A DNA stretch of 20,261 nt, taken from positions 1 to 20,261 of the forward strand of contig WLQV01000001.1 in NCBI GenBank assembly GCA_009697555.1, given 5' to 3'. Made by a program: the position numbers and the translations under genes. Origin of the DNA: Actinomycetota bacterium (GTDB taxonomy: Bacteria > Actinomycetota > Actinomycetes > Nanopelagicales > Nanopelagicaceae). This document shows, in pieces, positions 1-7,355 of this stretch. Below the pieces are notes generated by a model, which was given only the letters and a program-made list of their open reading frames with translations, searched no databases and was not told where the DNA came from. The first letter of the stretch is position 1. Each line of letters begins with the position of its first letter.

Positions 1-1262
1 GCATTCTCACGCTTCATGCCAGCTTGAATTGCTAGTTCGGCATTGGCCTTCATGTGGCGCCACTCGCCATGAACTGGCATGACATGTTTTGGTTTAACAA
101 TGTTGTAGCAGTACAACAATTCACCTGCAGCGGCGTGGCCCGAAACGTGCACGAGCGCATTGGCTTTATGAACTACCTTTGCGCCAAATCGCGTGAGTTC
201 ATTAATAACGCGATAGACCGGATTCTCATTACCTGGAATGAGGGATGAGGCCAAAATAACGGTGTCGCCTTCGCCTACGCGAATCGCGTGATCACCATTT
301 GCCATGCGAGAGAGCGCAGCTAACGGCTCACCCTGTGATCCAGTGCAGATCAATACCAAGTTATCGCCATGGTTATCGAGCTCTTTCATGTCCACGAGCA
401 CACCGTTGGGAATAGTGAGGTAACCCATCTCTTCAGCAATCTTCATGTTGCGCACCATTGATCGCCCAATGAAACAGACCTTGCGCTCATGAGCGGCGGC
501 AATATCAATCACTTGTTGCACGCGATGCACATGGGAAGAAAATGATGCGACTACTACTCGACGTCGAGTGGCACGGATGACGCGATCAAGGGCGGGAATG
601 ATGTCGCGCTCTGATGGAGTAAATCCTGGTACATCGGCATTAGTTGAATCGACAAGAAAGAGATCCACGCCCTTCTCCCCTAAACGAGCAAATGAGCGCA
701 GATCGGTAATGCGACCATCCAAGGGAAGTTGATCCATCTTGAAATCACCAGTGTGTAGAACTGTGCCAGCTTCAGTATGAATTGCCACAGCAAGTGCATC
801 TGGAATCGAGTGATTTACTGCAACAAACTTAGTTGCAAAGGGGCCAATCTTTTCACTGCCACCTGCAACTACTTCACGCACTACTGCCGTAATTCTAAAT
901 TCTTTTAACTTGGCTTGGATAAGAGCCAATGTAAGTGGCGAGCCATAAACCGGAATGTCGCCACGTTCACGCAATAAATAGGGCACGCCTCCGATGTGAT
1001 CCTCATGGCCATGGGTAAGGAAGATACCGACAACATCATTGAGACGCTCTCTGATGTACGAGAAATCGGGAAGAATTAAATCAATACCTGGTTGAGTCTC
1101 TTCTGGAAATAAGACACCAACATCGACAATCAGTAATTTTCCATCAGTTTCAAAGACGGTCATGTTGCGACCGATCTCGCCTAAGCCGCCGAGTGCGACG
1201 ATACGCAGGCCGCCCTTGGTAAGAGCGCTAGGTAAACCTAAATCAGGATGCGGATGATTCAT
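1..1262 (-). CDS. rnj: Ribonuclease J, 3' end cut by window edge
   Basis: Metallo-beta-lactamase/beta-CASP ribonuclease for mRNA decay and rRNA processing in the cytoplasm. I translated about 420 codons by hand from an ATG at 1262; the reading frame stays open to base 1, so the C-terminal part (full family length is about 550-560) lies outside. Visible motifs are the zinc-binding HGHEDH at residues 84-89, a later histidine in NHSIPDA (about 151), HTGDFK (about 170-175), and PVHGEWRH near the window edge, which is typical of the beta-CASP region of RNase J. The start overlaps the dapA stop by one base (TAATG), so it is probably translated by coupling to dapA. The dapA-rnj adjacency is also known from mycobacteria. 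Identification is firm; only the missing end is unknown. Confidence 0.96.
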   Translation of the reverse strand, partial: MNHPHPDLGLPSALTKGGLRIVALGGLGEIGRNMTVFETDGKLLIVDVGVLFPEETQPGIDLILPDFSYIRERLNDVVGIFLTHGHEDHIGGVPYLLRERGDIPVYGSPLTLALIQAKLKEFRITAVVREVVAGGSEKIGPFATKFVAVNHSIPDALAVAIHTEAGTVLHTGDFKMDQLPLDGRITDLRSFARLGEKGVDLFLVDSTNADVPGFTPSERDIIPALDRVIRATRRRVVVASFSSHVHRVQQVIDIAAAHERKVCFIGRSMVRNMKIAEEMGYLTIPNGVLVDMKELDNHGDNLVLICTGSQGEPLAALSRMANGDHAIRVGEGDTVILASSLIPGNENPVYRVINELTRFGAKVVHKANALVHVSGHAAAGELLYCYNIVKPKHVMPVHGEWRHMKANAELAIQAGMKREN

Positions 1263-2152
1263 TATTTGCTTAAGACACCACCGGCGATGAGATCTTTGCG
1301 CAATTGCTCGATCTGATCGGGAGTGGCATCGACTAATGGCAATCTGGTGTAACCGCCAGGAAGACCTAAGAGATTGAGCGCGGCTTTCGTAAGAATTGCG
1401 CCTTGGGTACGGAAAGTACCGGTGTAGACCGGAAGAACTTCTTGATGAATTTCGAGTGCACGCGCAGAATTTCCGGCAAACCAGGCATCGATTAATTCGC
1501 GGAGTTTCTTTCCAATTGTGTGGCCACAGACTGAAACAACTCCAACTGCACCTACCGATAGCAGTGGCAGATTGAGAATGTCATCGCCAGAATAAACCGG
1601 AATTCCAGAGCGCTTGATTACCCATGATGTTGAAGCAGGATCACCCTTGGCATCCTTGAGCGCTGCAATTCGGGGATGCTCGGCTAAGCGAACAATGGTG
1701 TCTGGCTCGATTGCAATTCCAGTACGTCCAGGAATGTCATACATCATTACCGATAAATCAGTGGCATCAGCCATTGCGGTGAAGTGTGCTGCGATTCCCG
1801 CTTGTGGTGGCTTGTTGTAATAAGGAGTAACAACAAGGAGCGCATCTGCACCAGCTTTTGCAGCGCGACGTGCCTGTTCTACTGAATGCGAAGTCTCATT
1901 ATTTCCGGCACCTGCAATGATCTTTACTTTGCCCCCAGTTGCATCTTTCACAACTTTAATAATCTGATCTTTCTCATCATCACTAGTGGTTGGTGCTTCA
2001 CCGGTGGTGCCATTGAGAACAATTGCATCGTGGCCAGTGCTCACTAAATGTTGAGCAAGAGTGGCAACGCCATCCCAGTCGATTGAGAGATCTTTTTTAA
2101 ATGGGGTCACCATTGCAGTTGTGAGTCGACCGAATGGAGCTGCAATAGTCAT
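1262..2152 (-). CDS. dapA: 4-hydroxy-tetrahydrodipicolinate synthase (DapA)
   Basis: Condenses pyruvate with aspartate semialdehyde, the first committed step of the diaminopimelate/lysine pathway. The product has 296 residues, the usual family length. It opens with the typical FGRLTTAMVTPF segment, followed by the GTTGE substrate-binding motif (about 48-52), the tyrosine of MMYDIPGRTG, and the Schiff-base lysine in AALKDAKGD (about 165). The start is fixed by the conserved N-terminus. I see no clear Shine-Dalgarno sequence just upstream (the bases before ATG read CCTTACCCC), so initiation may be weak, coupled to thyX, or leaderless. It sits 49 bp after thyX and overlaps rnj by one base. DapB of the same pathway lies about 5.5 kb upstream in the same orientation. 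Confidence 0.97.
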   Translation of the reverse strand: MTIAAPFGRLTTAMVTPFKKDLSIDWDGVATLAQHLVSTGHDAIVLNGTTGEAPTTSDDEKDQIIKVVKDATGGKVKIIAGAGNNETSHSVEQARRAAKAGADALLVVTPYYNKPPQAGIAAHFTAMADATDLSVMMYDIPGRTGIAIEPDTIVRLAEHPRIAALKDAKGDPASTSWVIKRSGIPVYSGDDILNLPLLSVGAVGVVSVCGHTIGKKLRELIDAWFAGNSARALEIHQEVLPVYTGTFRTQGAILTKAALNLLGLPGGYTRLPLVDATPDQIEQLRKDLIAGGVLSK

Positions 2153-2201
2153 GGGGTAAGGCTACTACCTAAGGCCCATGGCTCGAAAAGCATTTCCCGC
2201 C

Positions 2202-2918
2202 TTACGGGGCGATACGACCAGATTTCTCAAATGCCCCATAGGTAAGTGGCATTAACTTGGCGAATTCGGCTTCCATCTTCTCTGCCACCATTTCGATCTC
2301 ACGTTGTGGGTAGCTTGGAAAATGTGAGCCTTCACGTGCAGTACGAAGCGATAAGAAATTCATCAGCGCACGAGCATTCATCGTGACATACATAGAAGAG
2401 TACAAACCAACGGGCAATACGGTGCGGGCAACTTCGCGTGCAACACCAGCCTCGAGCATCTTCTGATAACTCTGATAAGCCACTTCGTAACTTTGCTTCA
2501 TGGCATCTACCGAAATTTTGAATTGCTCTTCTGTGCCATCTTCAAAGGTGTACGCACCCGTCTTGCCCACTTGAATTAATTTACGGTTGCGATCTGGAAC
2601 ATAGAAGACTGGCTTGAGTTCACGGTAGCGACCACTCTCTTCGTTATAGGAGGCAATGCGATGGCGCATAAATTCGCGAAAGACAAAGATGGGGGCAGAG
2701 ACGAAGAAGGTCATTGAGGTGTGTTCAAATGGTGAACCATGGCGTTCGCGAGCTAAATAATTAATCAACCCAGCAGAACGAGCAGGATCCTCGCCCACCT
2801 CTTCCAGTGATTGCTCACCGGCGGTGGATACGCGCGCAGCCCAAATCACATCGGCATCGGATGCGCTGGATTTCACTAACTCCACCGTCATGTCACTGCG
2901 ATAAATCATTTCATGCAT
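2202..2918 (-). CDS. thyX: FAD-dependent thymidylate synthase ThyX
   Basis: Methylates dUMP to dTMP using methylenetetrahydrofolate, FAD and NADPH. The 238-residue product carries the ThyX signature as RHRIASYNEES, which fits RHR followed by seven residues and serine, then GRYRE. The context GSPFEHTSMTFFVSAPIFVFREFMRHR before it is family-typical. It resembles the Streptomyces-type ThyX sequence more than the mycobacterial one, as I recall them. The ATG at 2918 was taken; in-frame ATGs at residues 4 and 10 are alternatives, since the first conserved block begins near residue 12. It is divergent from azlC, and its promoter must lie in the roughly 60-bp gap. No thyA is visible in the window. 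Confidence 0.96.
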   Translation of the reverse strand: MHEMIYRSDMTVELVKSSASDADVIWAARVSTAGEQSLEEVGEDPARSAGLINYLARERHGSPFEHTSMTFFVSAPIFVFREFMRHRIASYNEESGRYRELKPVFYVPDRNRKLIQVGKTGAYTFEDGTEEQFKISVDAMKQSYEVAYQSYQKMLEAGVAREVARTVLPVGLYSSMYVTMNARALMNFLSLRTAREGSHFPSYPQREIEMVAEKMEAEFAKLMPLTYGAFEKSGRIAP

Positions 2919-2977
2919 AGTTGCGACCCTATCTTTTCCCCTATAACAATTGCTGGATACTAAGGCACAATGGGCTC
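2919..2977. promoter_or_regulatory. Divergent thyX/azlC intergenic region, candidate promoters
   Basis: This 59-bp gap is the only place for the thyX promoter (minus) and the azlC promoter (plus). For the plus strand, TATAAC at 2942-2947 is a plausible -10 box with TTGCGA at 2921-2926 as a weak -35, but the spacer is only 15 bp. For the minus strand, a TTGTGC hexamer followed after 18 bases by TTATAG is a possible pair over the same AT-rich core. Both are weak matches judged by eye. Confidence 0.35.
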
Positions 2978-3643
2978 GTGTCCGCTATTGCCCCCGCCAC
3001 ATGGCGCGATTCTTTCAGCGTCTCGTTGACAGTTGGCGCTTATGGGATCGCATTTGGCGCGGCAGGTGTTGCTGCAGGTTTCTCGGTCTTTCAATCCTGT
3101 CTTCTCTCACTACTGACATTCTCTGGCGCTTCGCAATTTGCAATAGTCGGAGTAATTGGTGCAGGAGGGTCAGCACTCTCTGGAATTACAACTGCATCGC
3201 TACTGGGAATTCGCAATGGACTCTACGGACTTCGAATGGCACCGCTCTTGCACGTAAAAGGTCTGCGTCGAGTAGTTGCAGCACAGATAACGATCGATGA
3301 ATCAACTGGCGTTGCCCTCTCACAGGAGGAGCGCGGCGAGGCAGCGATGCGCCAAGGATTTTGGCTCACTGGATTTGGCGTTTACATCTTCTGGAATATT
3401 TTCACTTTGGTTGGCGCACTTGGTGCACAAGCGATGGGAGATCCGGCAGCTTGGGGTCTTGATGCCGCAGTTCCTGCTGCATTTCTTGGCTTGGTCTGGC
3501 CACGGTTAAAGAAAAATTCCGATCGGATTCTTGCGGCAAGTGCGGCACTGCTTTCACTTGCCCTCACTCCAATACTTCCTGCCGGAATTCCAATTATTTC
3601 TACTGCCATTCTCGCTGTGATCTTTGGATTGCGGCAGCGATGA
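2978..3643 (+). CDS. azlC: AzlC-family branched-chain amino-acid exporter, large subunit
   Basis: Large membrane subunit of the AzlCD permease, known to export branched-chain amino acids and azaleucine. I chose the GTG at 2978, giving about 221 residues, because the family begins close to the WRDSFSVSLTVGAYGIAFGAAG segment. The frame stays open upstream to a TTG at 2921, but that extension (RPYLFPYNNCW and on) does not look like the family. An AAGG lies 12 bases before the GTG, which is a rather long spacing. Several hydrophobic helices are evident, including the conserved SGASQFAIVGVIGAGGSA block and a hydrophobic C-terminus. Its stop overlaps the azlD start (ATGA), so the two are translationally coupled. 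The pair is the only plus-strand transcription unit in the window, wedged between thyX and the cassette. Confidence 0.9.
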   Translation: MSAIAPATWRDSFSVSLTVGAYGIAFGAAGVAAGFSVFQSCLLSLLTFSGASQFAIVGVIGAGGSALSGITTASLLGIRNGLYGLRMAPLLHVKGLRRVVAAQITIDESTGVALSQEERGEAAMRQGFWLTGFGVYIFWNIFTLVGALGAQAMGDPAAWGLDAAVPAAFLGLVWPRLKKNSDRILAASAALLSLALTPILPAGIPIISTAILAVIFGLRQR

Positions 3644-3948
3644 GCGTTATGTGGTGGGGCGTTATTGGAACAAGTGTCATTGCATTTGCGCTGAAATTTA
3701 CTGGTCACTCCATACCTGCGCGTTGGTTATCACACCCGAAAGTTCAAGCGATCAATCTACAGATTCCGATTGCGCTCTTGAGTGCGCTCGTTGCAGTGCA
3801 GACCTTCACCAGTAAATCCAAGCTTGAACTTGATCATCGCGCTCTCGGTTTAGGCGTTGCAATTGTGGCACTTCTCTTTCGTGCGCCATTTCCAGTTGTG
3901 GTGATTTCAGCAGCTGTGACATCGGCCGCCGTTGTGCACTTTCTGTAA
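3640..3948 (+). CDS. azlD: AzlD-family branched-chain amino-acid exporter, small subunit
   Basis: Small membrane partner of AzlC. The product has 102 residues with about four hydrophobic segments (WWGVIGTSVIAFALKF, IPIALLSALVAVQTF, LGLGVAIVALLF, VVVISAAVTSAAVV), the usual size and pattern for AzlD. The ATG overlaps the azlC stop by four bases. The stop at 3946-3948 directly abuts the stop of the converging minus-strand gene at 3949, so there is no spacer and transcription from the two sides must run into each other. Assignment rests on position, size and hydrophobic profile more than on sharp motifs. Confidence 0.88.
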   Translation: MSVMWWGVIGTSVIAFALKFTGHSIPARWLSHPKVQAINLQIPIALLSALVAVQTFTSKSKLELDHRALGLGVAIVALLFRAPFPVVVISAAVTSAAVVHFL

Positions 3949-4833
3949 TTAACCCCAATGGGCTTTAATTTTTTCCTTTAAGAACTTCGCACTCTCGACC
4001 ATTTGATCCATACCGTCAACGCCATCTTCGATACTGATCCAACCATCAAAGCCCACCGCTTTGAGGGTGGAGAAGATCGCATCGTAATCATTGAGACCTT
4101 TGCCAATTACGCCATGCTTGAAGAAACTGACATAACCGGCACTACCGCCTTCGGCTTTGCGTAAATCTTCAATTGTGCCATTTGCTAAGTAGCGATCGCT
4201 TGCATGCATTGTGACTACGCGATGCTTCACCGCTTCCAGTAAATCAAGTGGCTCTTCACCGGCGGCAATGGCATTGCTCGGATCGTAATTAACCCCAAAC
4301 CATGGAGAATCGATGCGATTTACTAACTCCACAAAGACATCTTGCATCTGGGCAAACTCAGGCTCAGTCCAGAAATCATCTTTGTAGTGATTCTCAATAA
4401 TTAATGTGATGCCAAAAGATTCCGCAACTGGTAAACATTGTTCGATTGAATCAACTACATAATCCATACCTTGCGCCCGAGTAATGTTCTTACGGCGCTG
4501 GCCAGAAAGCACTCGACAATATTTCGCTCCCAGTTCGGCGCTCATTTCAATCCAGCCAATTTCCTTATCAACTTCAGCCTGGCGCAACTCCTTCTCTGGA
4601 ATCGTAAAATCTGGCGAGCAACACATCATAGGAATGACCATGCCTGCATCTTCAACTGCCTTGCGAATGGCAGTCCAATTCTTGCGATCCTTTAAGTCTG
4701 CGAAATTGCTATAGAACTCCAAGCCATCGAGTTCGAGAACTTTGGAGATTTCAATCCACTCGTAAATACTCATCTGATTTGGCGCCACTAATTCGCGGAT
4801 AAAACCTTTAGGAAATGCAGCAAGTTGTGGCAT
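3949..4833 (-). CDS. Sugar phosphate isomerase/epimerase, xylose-isomerase-like TIM barrel
   Basis: 294-residue protein of the AP-endonuclease-2/xylose-isomerase-like TIM-barrel superfamily, which isomerises or epimerises sugars at C1-C5 using a divalent metal. Candidate metal ligands sit at the expected barrel positions: E147 (IIENH), D184 (NYDPSN), H210 (TMHASD) and E269 (SIEDG), the E-D-H-E set seen in tagatose-3-epimerase-like enzymes. It has no signal peptide or membrane segment, so it is cytoplasmic. The ATG directly follows the SDR stop (TAA-ATG), with GGAG about ten bases upstream. As the last gene of the four-gene cassette it probably interconverts an intermediate made by the neighbouring dehydrogenases or lyase. 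The exact sugar cannot be read from sequence; UlaE-like 3-epimerase, hydroxypyruvate isomerase-like and inosose dehydratase-like roles are all possible. Confidence 0.85.
   Translation of the reverse strand: MPQLAAFPKGFIRELVAPNQMSIYEWIEISKVLELDGLEFYSNFADLKDRKNWTAIRKAVEDAGMVIPMMCCSPDFTIPEKELRQAEVDKEIGWIEMSAELGAKYCRVLSGQRRKNITRAQGMDYVVDSIEQCLPVAESFGITLIIENHYKDDFWTEPEFAQMQDVFVELVNRIDSPWFGVNYDPSNAIAAGEEPLDLLEAVKHRVVTMHASDRYLANGTIEDLRKAEGGSAGYVSFFKHGVIGKGLNDYDAIFSTLKAVGFDGWISIEDGVDGMDQMVESAKFLKEKIKAHWG
3950..3976 (+). terminator. Weak candidate terminator of azlCD
   Basis: Just after the azlD stop, CCC-AAT-GGG forms a short stem flanked by AA and TT pairs (with a mismatched C), followed by a T-rich run at about 3964-3976. 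It lies inside the 3' end of the converging gene. The stem is short, so this is only a possibility. Confidence 0.28.
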
Positions 4834-5604
4834 TTAGAGTTTCTCCGGATTCCTTCCAATGATAGAAAATTGTTCGAGCTCTACTACCGATCCAGTAAAG
4901 GGGCGAGATTCATCGCCCAACCAATAGATTGCAGCTAGCGCTAATTCTTCTGGAGTTGTCATTGCACCAAAGGGAATTGCAGAACGATCAAGGCGCTTGT
5001 GCCAACCAGGCTCGAGTCCCTTGGTAATTTGATCGCGCTCTTCGCGTTCGGTAAGTACCCAACCTGGATTAATCTGATTAATGCGCACTCCATTGACGCC
5101 TTGAGCATTTGCCAGATTGCGCGTCATCGTCATCATCGCGCCTTTGCTAATGCTGTAGGCAAGAAGTGTTGACTCCCCCGCATAGACATTGACGGAACCA
5201 ATGTTGAGTACGGCACCTTTTGTTTTCTTTAATTCTGCCATTGCAGCTTGAATCAGAAATAACGGTGCTTTTACATTGACTTCAATTGCAGCGTCGAAGC
5301 TCTTGGTTGAAATTGCCTCTAAATTGGAGCGCTCGATTACCGCTGCGTTATTGACTATGCCATCGATCTTGCCAAATTCTTTGAGTGCTGCGGCCACAAT
5401 ACTTTTTGGTGCGCTCTCATCCATTAAATCGGCGATAAAGAGGCGCGCATTCTTACCCAGTGCGGCGACTACGCTCTCACCCTCGCTGCGATTAATTCCA
5501 TGAACCAGTACTTCGCCACCTTCACCAACTATGCACTTGGCAATTGCGGCGCCAATTCCACTGGTCGCACCAGTGACGATGATGGATTTTCCTTGAAGGC
5601 GCAT
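4834..5604 (-). CDS. Short-chain dehydrogenase/reductase (SDR)
   Basis: Classical SDR of about 256 residues that oxidises an alcohol or reduces a ketone with NAD(P)H. Numbered from the GTG one codon upstream: cofactor motif TGATSGIG (12-19), D60 at the adenine pocket, NNAA (86-89), N111, catalytic S138 (IGSVN), Y151 and K155 (YSISK). The HGINR after the second strand suggests NADP(H) preference, which is inference. I start at the ATG at 5604; a GTG directly before it (5607) is also possible and lies next to the upstream stop. The C-terminal ELEQFSIIGRNP segment is distinctive and may mark a subfamily. It lies between the zinc-type dehydrogenase and the isomerase, which suggests a carbohydrate or polyol substrate. 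Confidence 0.9.
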   Translation of the reverse strand: MRLQGKSIIVTGATSGIGAAIAKCIVGEGGEVLVHGINRSEGESVVAALGKNARLFIADLMDESAPKSIVAAALKEFGKIDGIVNNAAVIERSNLEAISTKSFDAAIEVNVKAPLFLIQAAMAELKKTKGAVLNIGSVNVYAGESTLLAYSISKGAMMTMTRNLANAQGVNGVRINQINPGWVLTEREERDQITKGLEPGWHKRLDRSAIPFGAMTTPEELALAAIYWLGDESRPFTGSVVELEQFSIIGRNPEKL

Positions 5605-5607
5605 CAC

Positions 5608-6633
5608 TTATTCCGGCATAATAACTGCTTTAAGAATTTCACCAGAGTGCATCCGCTTGAAGCCAGTCTCCCATTCGCGCAATGGATAGACCCCGCCCAA
5701 AATTCGCGAAAGATCTAATGTGCCAGTGCCGAGCATTCGTAGTACTCGCTCCCACATCGGCCAGTTATGGCTAAAACTTCCTTGCAAGGTGACATTTTTC
5801 TGAACCAATGGATCCATCGAGAAGTTGAGGGGCTGTGGACCCCAGCCGACTTTAGAGATCCAGCCGTTGGGTCGCACAAGTTGTAGTGCAAGTTGTAAAG
5901 TCGCTGAAACACCTGCGGCATCAACTACGCCATTTGCTCCTAAGCCATCTACTTCATTGGCCCACTTACTTGCATCACCAATAATTACTTCAATGCCATA
6001 GCTTGCTGCAATATCTAGACGTGCGCGGTCGCGCTCTAAGCCAACGATTGCAACTTCAGCCCCAGCTAACTTGGCCATGATTGAACAGAGCACACCGATT
6101 GGTCCGGGCCCTAAGACAAGAATGCGATCTGCTGGCCGGATGTGTCCTGGATCGATCACCGCGCTATACGCAACTGCGCAGGGTTCGGTCATCGCAGCAT
6201 GTTCAAATGAAACAGAATCTGGAATTCGATGAAGCAATCTCTGTGGCACTTTGGCAAATTTTGTCATTGCACCATTAACGCCATAACCAAAGCCTTTGCG
6301 ATTGGGATCCAAGTTATAGAGACCAATGCGTGACATTGGGCTCGACATATCTACAACTGCCGCAGTCTCGCTCACTACTCGATCGCCAATTTTCCAGTTA
6401 GTGACGTTCTTGCCTAGCTCAATAATTTTGCCACCAAATTCATGGCCGAGTACGACTGGATAATTTACTGGCCAGCTATGGCTGCCCTCCCATTGATGTA
6501 GGTCGCTGCCACAGATACTGGCTGCAGCAACTTCGACAATGACATCGTCATCGCCGGCAACTGGCTTTTCCACTTCGCGAATTTCAACGCTATGAGGTGC
6601 ACTAGCAAAGTTAACAACGCCGAGTGATTTCAT
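5608..6633 (-). CDS. Zinc-type medium-chain alcohol dehydrogenase without structural-zinc cysteines
   Basis: 341-residue MDR-family dehydrogenase of the sorbitol/threonine dehydrogenase type. Catalytic-zinc residues are present: C41 (ICGSDLHQWEG), H64-E65 (GHEFGG) and E150 (TEPCAVAYSAV). The Rossmann motif is LGPGPIG (174-180) and the acidic residue in VGLERDRARL fits NAD(H). The segment at 92-110, where family members hold four cysteines for the structural zinc before YNLCPNR, here reads VVDMSSPMSRIGLYNLDPNR: all four cysteines are gone while the flanking residues match. The start overlaps the upstream lyase stop (ATGA) with GGGAG just before it. It probably oxidises a secondary alcohol of a sugar, polyol or sugar acid, coupled to the SDR and isomerase that follow. 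The substrate is unknown. Confidence 0.9.
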   Translation of the reverse strand: MKSLGVVNFASAPHSVEIREVEKPVAGDDDVIVEVAAASICGSDLHQWEGSHSWPVNYPVVLGHEFGGKIIELGKNVTNWKIGDRVVSETAAVVDMSSPMSRIGLYNLDPNRKGFGYGVNGAMTKFAKVPQRLLHRIPDSVSFEHAAMTEPCAVAYSAVIDPGHIRPADRILVLGPGPIGVLCSIMAKLAGAEVAIVGLERDRARLDIAASYGIEVIIGDASKWANEVDGLGANGVVDAAGVSATLQLALQLVRPNGWISKVGWGPQPLNFSMDPLVQKNVTLQGSFSHNWPMWERVLRMLGTGTLDLSRILGGVYPLREWETGFKRMHSGEILKAVIMPE

Positions 6634-7343
6634 TTCTTCTCTCCCTTGACTGCAACATCGCCATAACCGTGCACTGCTTCACAAATTTTCCGTAAAACTT
6701 CTTCAACATTTCCTGCACCGCGGCTAAAGGAATCTGCATCAATGGCAAGCGGTGCACCAATAACAACAAGTGGCGCACCATAAGAAGGTGATACGATTGC
6801 TTGTTCTAGCGAGAGACCGCCCACTGCCTGCACTGGAATTTGCACTGCATCAACGACGGCTTTGAGTTGATCGAGCGGATTGGGTGCGCGTTCACCGCGG
6901 GCGGCAATTCCGCGTCGTTCATCGAATCCAATGTGATGAATCACCATGTCACAACCGAGCTCTTCTAACTCACGAGCCCCTTGCACCATATCTGGGCAAC
7001 CTAAGTTGTCGCCCATTACGAAGACACCATGATCGTGTCCGGCTTGTACAACACATTTAATTGTCTCTGGGTGCGAACGTGCCATAACAACGACATGCGT
7101 TGCACCAGCTTTTGCCATCATCTCGGCCTCTAGGTATCCACCATCCATCGTCTTTAAATCTGCAACGATCGGAGTATTAGGAAATTCTTTGCGGAGCGCT
7201 TTCACGCCGTGTAAGCCTTCAGCCAAAATGAAGGGCGTTCCTGCTTCGAGCCAATCAACACCGGCACGAATCGCAGTATGTGCCATCTCCATCGCTTCAT
7301 TCATGTCGATTAAATCGAGTGAAACTTGAACGATTGGCTTCAA
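6630..7343 (-). CDS. HPS/KGPDC-family lyase (orotidine-phosphate-decarboxylase superfamily)
   Basis: 237-residue TIM-barrel protein related to 3-hexulose-6-phosphate synthase (formaldehyde plus ribulose-5-phosphate) and 3-keto-L-gulonate-6-phosphate decarboxylase. Family residues are visible: VQVSLDL at the first strand, E33 in EAGTP, the DxKxxD core as ADLKTMD (D62, K64, D67), and H136 in VIHHIGFDERRG. The N-terminal strand must be kept, and the only suitable start is a TTG at 7343, preceded by AAGGCG nine bases upstream. The next gene overlaps its stop by four bases. No 6-phospho-3-hexuloisomerase gene is beside it, which weakens a ribulose-monophosphate role. A UlaE-like isomerase three genes on would fit a keto-sugar-acid decarboxylase better. 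Family assignment is good; reaction is uncertain. Confidence 0.85.
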   Translation of the reverse strand: MKPIVQVSLDLIDMNEAMEMAHTAIRAGVDWLEAGTPFILAEGLHGVKALRKEFPNTPIVADLKTMDGGYLEAEMMAKAGATHVVVMARSHPETIKCVVQAGHDHGVFVMGDNLGCPDMVQGARELEELGCDMVIHHIGFDERRGIAARGERAPNPLDQLKAVVDAVQIPVQAVGGLSLEQAIVSPSYGAPLVVIGAPLAIDADSFSRGAGNVEEVLRKICEAVHGYGDVAVKGEKK

Positions 7344-7355
7344 GGAAACTTCGCC

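Noticed and set aside
2157-2204. Inverted repeat TAAGGC/GCCTTA between thyX and dapA
   Set aside because: Only six pairs, one arm lies on the thyX stop, and there is no T-run; too weak to call a terminator or regulator.
2921-2977. N-terminal extension of azlC starting at TTG 2921
   Set aside because: The extra 19 residues do not resemble the family, the TTG abuts the divergent thyX start, and the extension would cover the promoter region. The GTG at 2978 fits better.
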